Shown here one piece after another: positions 6,178 to 10,882 of a stretch of 10,882 nt of DNA. The stretch comes from Prevotella sp. GTDB lineage: Bacteria; Bacteroidota; Bacteroidia; Bacteroidales; Bacteroidaceae. The stretch covers positions 1-10,882 of the forward strand of contig JAIJUV010000079.1 in assembly GCA_022732315.1 (NCBI GenBank), in the 5' to 3' direction. The notes under the pieces were generated by a model. The model made no database searches, was not told the DNA's origin, and saw only the letters and a list, made by a program, of their open reading frames with translations. A program made the translations under genes and the position numbers. The stretch's first letter is position 1. Each line of letters starts with the position of its first letter.

Positions 6178-6786
6178 ATGAAAGAGAAGAATATCATATT
6201 GACTGCGCGAATCATGAGCATGGTCTTCACCCCCTTCTATCTGCCGATAGTGGGACTCATAGCCCTGTTCATCTTCAGCTATATGTCGTTGCTGCCGATG
6301 ACATACAAGTTGGTGATGCTTGCCATGGTTTATTTGCTTACCGTGGTGGCACCCTCGCTGCTTATCCACCTCTACAGACTCTGTCAGGGCTGGACCTCCC
6401 ACGAGTTGGGCAAGAAGGAGCGCCGCATCGTGCCCTACATCATCTCCATCCTGTGCTATTTCATCTGCTTCTTCTGGATGGAGTATCGCAACACGCCGCG
6501 TGTCATCAGCATCATCGTAGTGGTAGCACTCGCCATCCAGATGGCCTGTGCCTTCATCAACGTATGGTGGAAAATCAGCACCCACACGGCAGCCATCGGC
6601 GGTGTGGCAGGTTCGCTGGTTTCCTACGCCATCGCCTTCTCTTTCAATCCCCTGTGGTGGCTCTGCCTGGTATTGCTATTGGCAGGCGCCGTGGGAACCT
6701 CTCGCATGATCTTGCGACAGCATTCGCTATCCCAGGTGGTCACGGGATTCCTTATAGGCGTATCCTGCGCCATCCTGGTAATATAG
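6178..6786 (+). CDS. PAP2-superfamily membrane phosphatase-like protein
   Basis: A 202-residue integral membrane protein with about five or six hydrophobic stretches (11-35, 44-65, 86-102, 107-130, 138-155, 158-173, 188-202). The C-terminal part fits the PAP2 phosphatase motifs. KISTH at 132-136 corresponds to motif 2 (S134 and proton-donor H136), and SR-x5-H at 175-182 corresponds to motif 3 with nucleophile H182. KKERRIVP at 79-86 is a possible variant of motif 1 (K-x6-RP). The Asp that normally follows the motif 3 His by four positions is Gln (Q186). Relatives remove phosphate from lipid pyrophosphates or phosphatidate, so a lipid-carrier or phospholipid substrate is likely but unproven. 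It lies 73 bases after rpoN with no terminator or promoter match between, so it may belong to the same transcript. Confidence 0.75.
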   Translation: MKEKNIILTARIMSMVFTPFYLPIVGLIALFIFSYMSLLPMTYKLVMLAMVYLLTVVAPSLLIHLYRLCQGWTSHELGKKERRIVPYIISILCYFICFFWMEYRNTPRVISIIVVVALAIQMACAFINVWWKISTHTAAIGGVAGSLVSYAIAFSFNPLWWLCLVLLLAGAVGTSRMILRQHSLSQVVTGFLIGVSCAILVI

Positions 6787-6846
6787 CAACCTGAAGGTAA
6801 TATAAGGCATCATATAAAAAAAATTATAATTATAATATAAGAAGAA

Positions 6847-7353
6847 ATGAAACCATTAGTAAGCATTATCATGGGCAGTACAAGCGATCTGCCTGTTATG
6901 GAAAAAGCATGTAAGTGGTTGAACGACAACCAGATTCCTTTCGAGGTGAATGCCCTCTCTGCTCATCGCACTCCAGATGCAGTAGAATCATTCGCCAAGG
7001 GAGCTAAGGAGCGTGGCGTAAAGGTAATCATCGCCGCTGCCGGTATGGCTGCCGCCCTTCCTGGTGTTATCGCAGCATCTACCCCACTGCCAGTTATCGG
7101 TGTACCTATCAAGGGTATGCTCGACGGTCTTGATGCTATGCTCAGCATCATCCAGATGCCTCCTGGCATTCCTGTGGCTACTGTTGGTGTGAATGCAGCT
7201 CAGAACGCTGCCATCCTCGCTGCCGAGATGATTGCCCTTGCCAATGAGGAAGTGGCTCAGAAGGTAGAGGCTTGGAAGGCTGGTCTCGGTGCCAAGATAG
7301 AGAAGGCCAACAAGGATTTGGCTGAAGTAAAATACGACTTCAAGTGTAATTAA
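6847..7353 (+). CDS. purE: N5-carboxyaminoimidazole ribonucleotide mutase (PurE class I)
   Basis: PurE converts N5-CAIR to CAIR in de novo purine synthesis, downstream of PurK. The 168 residues match class I length. Visible landmarks: GSTSDLP at 10-16 (substrate phosphate site), SAHRTP at 38-43 with the catalytic His at 40, [12 protein letters not shown] at 63-74, PVIGVP at 82-87 and [10 protein letters not shown] at 104-113. Class I enzymes need PurK, which is not in this window. The gene lies 60 bases after the PAP2 gene; that gap is very AT-rich (poly-A and ATTATAAT repeats) with no TAnnTTTG match. It is therefore either the last gene of the rpoN transcript or driven by an unrecognised promoter. 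It is followed by an intrinsic terminator. Confidence 0.97.
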   Translation: MKPLVSIIMGSTSDLPVMEKACKWLNDNQIPFEVNALSAHRTPDAVESFAKGAKERGVKVIIAAAGMAAALPGVIAASTPLPVIGVPIKGMLDGLDAMLSIIQMPPGIPVATVGVNAAQNAAILAAEMIALANEEVAQKVEAWKAGLGAKIEKANKDLAEVKYDFKCN

Positions 7354-7366
7354 TCTAATATGTGTG

Positions 7367-7394
7367 ATATGCCCCATTCTTTGGGGCATATTTT
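7367..7394 (+). terminator. Intrinsic terminator between purE and ispG
   Basis: ATATGCCCCA (7367-7376) pairs perfectly with TGGGGCATAT (7382-7391) around TTCTT, and a short T-run follows to 7394. The T-run ends only 13 bases before the ispG ATG, so a promoter downstream of the hairpin cannot fit. ispG must be reached by read-through or by a start inside or upstream of the hairpin, which makes attenuation possible. Confidence 0.85.
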
Positions 7395-7407
7395 ATCTTG
7401 ATACATT

Positions 7408-9276
7408 ATGGTAGATTTATTCAATTATACCCGCCGTGCCTCTTCTGTGGCACATATCGGAGCCATCGATCTGGGTGGCGATAATCCTATCCGCATCCAG
7501 TCGATGACCACCACCAACACCAATGATACCGAGGCTTGCGTTCGCCAAGCAGAGGAAATCATCAAGGCTGGTGGCGAGCTGGTGCGCTTCACCACTCAGG
7601 GTTCCCGCGAGGCAGAGAACATGAAAAACATCAATGCCGGCATCCGTGCCGACGGCTATCAGACTCCGCTCGTAGCCGATGTTCACTTCAATCCTAACGT
7701 TGCCGATGTGGCTGCTCTCTATTGTGAGAAAGTACGCGTAAATCCAGGCAACTACGTGGATCCTGCCCGCAAGTTCATCAAGCAGGAATACACTGATGAA
7801 GAGTATGCTCACGAACTCAAGAAGATTGAGGAACGCTTCGTGCCTTTCCTCAACATCTGCAAGGAGAACCATACTGCCATCCGCATCGGCGTGAACCACG
7901 GTTCCCTCTCCGACCGCATCCGCAACCGCTATGGCGATACGCCAGAGGGCATCGTAGAGAGCTGCCTCGAATTCCTGCGCATCTGCAAGAAGGAGAATTT
8001 CCACGATGTGGTTATCAGCATCAAGTCATCCAATACCGTAGTGATGGTCCGCTCTATGCGCCTCCTGGTAGAAGAAATGGAGAAGGAAGGCATGAATTAC
8101 CCACTCCACCTCGGCGTAACCGAAGCTGGCGAAGGCGAGGATGGCAGAATCAAGAGTGCCGTGGGTATCGGTGCCCTGCTGGCTGACGGTATCGGCGATA
8201 CCGTTCGTGTAAGCCTCAGCGAGGAGCCTGCTGCAGAGATTCCGGTGGCTCGCCATCTGGTGGATTACATCGGCAAGAAGAAGGGACATCTTCTGATTCC
8301 TGCCGCAGCTTGTCCTAGCTTCGACTGGCTGCGCCCTACTCGCCGCGAAACCGTGGCTGTAGGCAATATCGGCGGCAACAACGTTCCGGTGGTTATCAGC
8401 AACCGAATCAACGGCGAGAGCACCGTTTGTGAGAACAAGGATGCTACGCCTGATTATATCTATATAGGCGGCAAGATGCCTAAGCAGTTTGTGCCTGGTC
8501 AGAGTTACATTGTAGATTACAATGTTTACGAGACGCTGAACAGCAAGCCTGAGACTACTGGTGCCAAACTCTACCCTATCTTCCCTGCCATGGCAATGCC
8601 GCTCATCGCCAGCATCAAGGCAGACGTCAAGTTCCTCACCCTGCAGTTTGGTACTCCAGCCGAGGAATACATCGCCTGCCTGAAGGCTCATCCTGAGGTG
8701 GTGGTTATCTGCGTAAGCAATCATCAGAACCGTCTGGGCGACCAGCGTGCATTGGTTCACGAGATGATGAATGCCGGGTTGAAGAACCCTGTGGTTTTCG
8801 CCGAGATGTACCAGCACAGCAAGGAGGAGAAGAGCGACTTCCAGCTGGAGGCTGCAGCCGATATGGGTGCCCTGATGATTGATGGTTTAACCGATGGTAT
8901 CTGGCTGATGAACAATGGCGACATCCCTGCCCAGACAGTAGATGAAACCGCTTTCGGCATACTCCAGGCAGCCCGTCTGCGCACCAGCAAGACCGAGTAT
9001 ATCAGTTGTCCTGGTTGCGGCAGAACCCTCTACGATCTTCGTGAAACCATCGCCAAGATTAAAGAGGCAACCAAGCACTTGAAGGGCTTGAAGATTGGTA
9101 TCATGGGCTGCATCGTGAATGGTCCAGGCGAAATGGCGGATGCCGATTACGGCTACGTAGGCGCCGGTCCTAACCGAGTAAGTCTCTATCGCAAGCAAGT
9201 TTGCGTAGAAAAGAACATTCCGCAGGAGGTGGCGGTAGAGCATCTGCTCGCCCTCATCGACTCGGATAAGCAATAA
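7408..9276 (+). CDS. ispG: 4-hydroxy-3-methylbut-2-en-1-yl diphosphate synthase (long form)
   Basis: IspG (GcpE) is the iron-sulfur enzyme that reduces methylerythritol cyclodiphosphate to HMBPP in the MEP isoprenoid pathway. At 622 residues it is the long form known from Bacteroidetes, Chlamydia and plants, compared with about 370 in E. coli. The N-terminal TIM barrel spans about 1-270 (IQSMTTTNTND at 30-40, VADVHFNP at 89-96, VNPGNY at 111-116, IGVNHGSLSDR at 160-170, GVTEAGEGEDGRIKSAVGIG in 236-255). An extra domain fills about 275-520. The C-terminal cluster domain has CPGCGRT with C534 and C537, then GCIVNGPGE with C568 and the ligand-type Glu at 575. All three cluster cysteines are present, so it should be active. 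The ATG at 7408 gives the expected N-terminus. No clear promoter of its own is visible. Confidence 0.97.
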   Translation: MVDLFNYTRRASSVAHIGAIDLGGDNPIRIQSMTTTNTNDTEACVRQAEEIIKAGGELVRFTTQGSREAENMKNINAGIRADGYQTPLVADVHFNPNVADVAALYCEKVRVNPGNYVDPARKFIKQEYTDEEYAHELKKIEERFVPFLNICKENHTAIRIGVNHGSLSDRIRNRYGDTPEGIVESCLEFLRICKKENFHDVVISIKSSNTVVMVRSMRLLVEEMEKEGMNYPLHLGVTEAGEGEDGRIKSAVGIGALLADGIGDTVRVSLSEEPAAEIPVARHLVDYIGKKKGHLLIPAAACPSFDWLRPTRRETVAVGNIGGNNVPVVISNRINGESTVCENKDATPDYIYIGGKMPKQFVPGQSYIVDYNVYETLNSKPETTGAKLYPIFPAMAMPLIASIKADVKFLTLQFGTPAEEYIACLKAHPEVVVICVSNHQNRLGDQRALVHEMMNAGLKNPVVFAEMYQHSKEEKSDFQLEAAADMGALMIDGLTDGIWLMNNGDIPAQTVDETAFGILQAARLRTSKTEYISCPGCGRTLYDLRETIAKIKEATKHLKGLKIGIMGCIVNGPGEMADADYGYVGAGPNRVSLYRKQVCVEKNIPQEVAVEHLLALIDSDKQ

Positions 9277-9329
9277 AACCGGAAGAAACAAAAACCGGAT
9301 AAAAAACAAAGCCGGATAAGAAAAAACTA
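9263..9329 (+). repeat. Four 16-17 base CGGA-A repeats across the ispG stop
   Basis: CGG occurs at 9263, 9280, 9296 and 9313, each opening a unit such as CGGATAAGCAATAAAAC or CGGATAAAAAACAAAGC. The first unit lies in the ispG 3' end, encodes its last residues and contains the stop; the other three are non-coding. This looks like tandem amplification of the gene end, with no evident function; it could affect 3' mRNA stability. Confidence 0.65.
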
Positions 9330-9366
9330 GCCCCACACGCTCTTTTCTCAGCGTGTGGGGCTTTTT
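9329..9366. terminator. Strong bidirectional terminator after ispG
   Basis: AGCCCCACACGCT (9329-9341) pairs perfectly over 13 bases with 9350-9362, loop CTTTTCTC. A T-run follows on the + strand, and the AAAAAACT before it gives a T-run on the - strand. It ends the ispG transcript and is placed to end a convergent minus-strand transcript as well, agreeing with the minus-strand remnant whose stop is at 9376-9378. Confidence 0.92.
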
Positions 9367-9375
9367 GATATGATA

Positions 9376-9612
9376 CTATCCCAGAAAAGAGTAGCCCCAG
9401 ATGCTTTTCATCATCTTGCGGCAAAGCGAAGAGAAGTTCTGGCAGAGTTTAGGCGACCACTTCGTCATGCCATAGAGTTGTTTCTTCTCCAGAAACATCT
9501 CCTCGTCCACATCAACTTCAACAACAAGTTTGATACCGAGATGGTACTCACCCACAACCTTTTTGTAAATGTTGATGAGTTTGCCAACATGGGACCTGCC
9601 TATTATCTCTGT
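9376..9612 (-). pseudogene. Probable 3' remnant of a minus-strand gene
   Basis: On the minus strand a frame of 78 codons is open from an in-frame TGA (9615-9613) to a TAG at 9378-9376. It has the codon choice of neighbouring genes (GGC, ATC, AAC, AAG, GAG, CTC) and a protein-like product containing HVGKLINIYKKVVGEYHLG, VEVDVDEEMFLEKKQLYG and SPKLCQNFSSLCRKMMKSIWGYSFLG as consecutive, partly separated stretches. No ATG starts it, and upstream DNA is non-coding and repeat-rich, so the 5' part seems lost. Its stop lies 10 bases from a bidirectional terminator, as expected for a real gene end. I do not recognise the family. The aligned + frame (from 9370 to 9636) is also open and is the alternative, but its codons are less typical (CGA, AGA, AGG). 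Confidence 0.4.
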
Positions 9613-9683
9613 TCAAAAATGGCGAAAACATGCTGAAAAGTATGTGGAAAACCTTTATAAAAAGGGTCTTGTCGCAGCAAAGC

Positions 9684-9782
9684 GTGTAGTGTGGTGCAGT
9701 GTGAGTGTAGTGTCAACGCCCACACTACACACAACTAAACTGATTAATAATCAACAATTTAAGTATCACGGAGTGTAGTGTG
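9684..9782. repeat. GTGTAGTGTG repeats, direct and inverted
   Basis: GTGTAGTGT(G) occurs at 9684-9693, 9705-9713 and 9773-9782, and inverted as CACACTACAC at 9721-9730. The second and the inverted copy form a 9-base-pair hairpin with an 8-base loop. Such iterated words are typical of protein-binding arrays or replication iterons, but no initiator gene is present here. Confidence 0.7.
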
Positions 9783-9802
9783 CAATAGAAATCGACAATT
9801 GG

Positions 9803-9821
9803 TTATCCACGATGTGGAAAA
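9803..9821. promoter_or_regulatory. Inverted pair of DnaA-box-like 9-mers
   Basis: TTATCCACG (9803-9811, + strand) and TTTTCCACA (9821-9813, - strand) face each other with one base between them; each differs by one base from the DnaA-box consensus TTATCCACA. Another TTTTCCACA lies on the minus strand at 9651-9643. The pair also forms an imperfect dyad. It could bind DnaA, or be the operator of another dimeric regulator; the + orientation of genes on both sides gives no support for a chromosomal origin. Confidence 0.35.
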
Positions 9822-9879
9822 CGGTTGTTTATAATTTTGTCGCACCATGCGTCGTTTTGTGCCTGGCGATGGCAAAAAG

Positions 9880-9919
9880 TTGCCCTAGTAGAGGGCAATA
9901 TTGTGCCGTAACTAGGCAA
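9880..9919 (+). other. Two mutually exclusive hairpins
   Basis: TTGCCCT (9880-9886) can pair with AGGGCAA (9892-9898), or TTGCCCTAGT (9880-9889) can pair with ACTAGGCAA (9911-9919) with one bulged C. Both use the same left arm. No T-run follows either, so neither is a good terminator. Confidence 0.4.
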
Positions 9920-9957
9920 TAAATGAAGCGTCACCTCACTACAAATGATGCATCCTT

Positions 9958-10001
9958 TTATTCAAAAAGAAACGTCACCTTATTCAAAAAAGAAATATGA
10001 G
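9958..10001 (+). repeat. 22-base direct repeat upstream of small ORF
   Basis: TTATTCAAAAAGAAACG opens a 22-base unit at 9958-9979; the adjacent unit at 9980-10001 repeats TTATTCAAAAA with AGAAATATGAG, which contains the ATG of the small ORF. CGTCACCT precedes each unit (9929-9936 and 9973-9980). Confidence 0.6.
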
Positions 10002-10080
10002 TAAATTCATTCCTTACCACATCGTATGCCCCATGGCATCATGTACCCGTAGCAACACATGTGTTTATCTGGAGAAATAG
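9997..10080 (+). pseudogene. Small Cys-containing ORF, possibly a truncated gene
   Basis: ATG at 9997 with an A-rich upstream region opens 27 codons encoding MSKFIPYHIVCPMASC, TRSNTCVYLEK, with cysteines at 11, 16 and 22, ending in TAG at 10078-10080. The same frame then stays open for another 73 codons to TAA at 10300-10302, unusual for AT-rich non-coding DNA, though that part runs through the leuS promoter. The Cys spacing is faintly reminiscent of the N-terminal cysteine cluster of small Bacteroidales proteins of unknown function, which I cannot confirm. It may be a genuine 27-residue peptide, a gene start cut by mutation, or chance. Confidence 0.25.
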
Positions 10081-10238
10081 CGGCTTAGCCTATTTAGAGC
10101 ATTTTATTTCAATACCTATATCATTATCCGAATATTACAGATACAGAATATAAAGGATAATTGGCAAGTCAATACTGCTCTCTATAAGGTGACATGGATG
10201 AATTGTTTGTTTAAAGAAATAAAAAACTTGCATTTTAT

Positions 10239-10269
10239 TTTGTTATGTGCTAAAATAAATGTAATTTTG
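10239..10269 (+). promoter_or_regulatory. leuS: Housekeeping promoter of leuS
   Basis: TTTG at 10239-10242 and TAATTTTG at 10262-10269, spacer 19 bases, match the Bacteroidetes consensus. The start near 10275 gives a leader of roughly 105 bases. This contains two tiny ORFs (ATG 10274, 7 codons, almost at the transcript start; ATG 10328, 12 codons) and an A-rich stretch before the leuS ATG. No T-box structure or leucine-codon run was seen. Confidence 0.82.
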
Positions 10270-10379
10270 CAGCATGAATGGGATTACACCTTATTAAAAT
10301 AAAGAAAATATTTCTAAAACGACAAGGATGCAAACCCTCTATCAAGAAGAAAAAGAAATAAAATAATAATATAAAAACA

Positions 10380-10882
10380 ATGGAATACAACTTCAGAGAA
10401 ATCGAGAAGAAATGGCACCAGAAATGGGTCGAGAACAAGACCTATAAGGTTGTCGAGGATGAAAACAAGAAGAAATTCTATGTGCTCAACATGTTCCCTT
10501 ATCCATCAGGAGCTGGTTTGCACGTAGGTCACCCACTTGGTTATATCGCGAGCGATATCTATGCACGCTACAAACGTTTGAACGGATTCAACGTACTGGA
10601 CCCTATGGGTTACGATGCTTACGGTTTGCCTGCTGAGCAGTATGCTATCCAGACAGGTCAGCACCCAGAGGTTACTACCGTGGCTAACATCAACCGCTAC
10701 CGCGAGCAGCTCGACAAGATTGGCTTCTGCTTCGATTGGGACCGTGAGGTTCGTACCTGCGACCCTAAGTATTACCATTGGACTCAGTGGGCTTTCCAGA
10801 AGATGTTCAACTCATTCTTCTGCAACAGCTGCCAGAAGGCTCAGCCTATCGAAAAGCTCATCAAGCGCTTCGAGGAGAAGGG
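10380..10882 (+). CDS. leuS: Leucyl-tRNA synthetase (3' end outside window)
   Basis: LeuS attaches leucine to tRNA-Leu in the cytoplasm. The visible 167 codons open with the class I N-terminus [16 protein letters not shown]; the ATP-binding HIGH motif appears as HVGHP at 48-52 inside [35 protein letters not shown] follows, the LeuS variant of the typical GWDAFGLPAE stretch, and then the [21 protein letters not shown] region that precedes the zinc/connective domain. The frame remains open to the window end, so editing domain, KMSKS and anticodon-binding parts lie beyond. The start is the ATG at 10380, after an A-rich leader, and gives the standard N-terminus. Confidence 0.97.
   Translation, partial: MEYNFREIEKKWHQKWVENKTYKVVEDENKKKFYVLNMFPYPSGAGLHVGHPLGYIASDIYARYKRLNGFNVLDPMGYDAYGLPAEQYAIQTGQHPEVTTVANINRYREQLDKIGFCFDWDREVRTCDPKYYHWTQWAFQKMFNSFFCNSCQKAQPIEKLIKRFEEK

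Larger units (their letters stand above)
9613..10238. other. Repeat- and dyad-rich intergenic DNA before leuS
   Basis: About 625 bases with no gene I can support firmly. It contains a 9-mer TGTGGAAAA (9643-9651), GTGTAGTGTG repeats (9684-9782), a DnaA-box-like dyad (9803-9821), competing hairpins (9880-9919), a 22-base direct repeat (9958-10001) and a short ORF ended by an amber codon (9997-10080). A TAATTTTG at 9832-9839 resembles a -7 element but lacks a TTTG at the right distance; the dyad occupies that place instead. The mixture suggests an old insertion or gene-decay site with retained regulatory elements. Confidence 0.6.

Noticed and set aside
8026..8817. Minus-strand open frame opposite ispG (263 codons)
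   Set aside because: It lies wholly inside a conserved enzyme gene and shows no family features; an antisense shadow.
9355..9636. Plus-strand open frame of 93 codons after ispG
   Set aside because: Its first ATG lies in the terminator stem and its codons are atypical; the aligned minus-strand frame explains the openness better. Not excluded completely (ATG 9370).
9643..9821. Firm call of the chromosomal origin
   Set aside because: Few boxes, no dnaA or typical origin neighbours, and genes on both sides point the same way; kept only as a finding.
10078..10080. TAG read-through or recoding (for example pyrrolysine)
   Set aside because: No recoding machinery or stem-loop is visible, and the downstream frame runs into the leuS promoter; decay or chance is simpler.
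10276..10379. T-box or leucine attenuator in the leuS leader
   Set aside because: No T-box core sequence, no terminator and no run of leucine codons in the leader ORFs.

Overview
The window looks like chromosome of a gut or oral Bacteroidales bacterium, most likely Prevotella/Segatella. Three things point there: housekeeping proteins of Bacteroidetes type (for example the long, inserted form of IspG), the absence of clear Shine-Dalgarno sequences with A-rich stretches before starts instead, and three good matches to the Bacteroidetes housekeeping promoter (TTTG, a 19-20 base spacer, TAnnTTTG). The genus is an inference from general resemblance; no search was run. All confident genes lie on the + strand.

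Layout. (1) 1-1936: the end of ychF and a complete lgt, 6 bases apart and probably one transcript, closed by an intrinsic terminator. (2) 1990-3102: a predicted lipoprotein with a papain/bleomycin-hydrolase-type (C1B-like) catalytic triad. (3) 3103-3914: an 812-base stretch without a conventional gene. It contains an apparently complete orphan transcription unit of about 430 nt: a textbook promoter, two copies of a long, nearly C-free, TTAG-rich repeat, a GC-richer hairpin segment that also carries a 25-codon ORF, and a very strong terminator. This is the most interesting part of the window. (4) 3858-7394: a promoter followed by a 214-residue protein of unknown function with two similar halves, rpoN (sigma-54), a PAP2-type membrane phosphatase and purE, then a terminator; this could be a single transcript. 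(5) 7408-9276: ispG of the MEP isoprenoid pathway, starting only 13 bases after the terminator's T-run. (6) 9263-10379: about 1.1 kb of degenerate or regulatory DNA. It holds short tandem repeats across the ispG stop, a bidirectional terminator, the probable 3' end of a lost minus-strand gene, GTGTAGTGTG repeats, a dyad made of two DnaA-box-like 9-mers, competing hairpins, a small Cys-containing ORF ended by an amber codon in an otherwise open frame, and the leuS promoter. (7) 10380 to the end: the 5' part of leuS.

The genes are mainly core functions: ribosome-associated ATPase, lipoprotein maturation, alternative sigma factor, purine synthesis, isoprenoid synthesis and tRNA charging. Nothing resembles a defence system, prophage, CRISPR array or complete insertion sequence. 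The novelty lies in the two large intergenic regions: a candidate uncharacterised RNA at 3328-3757 and a repeat- and dyad-rich gene-decay region at 9370-10240.
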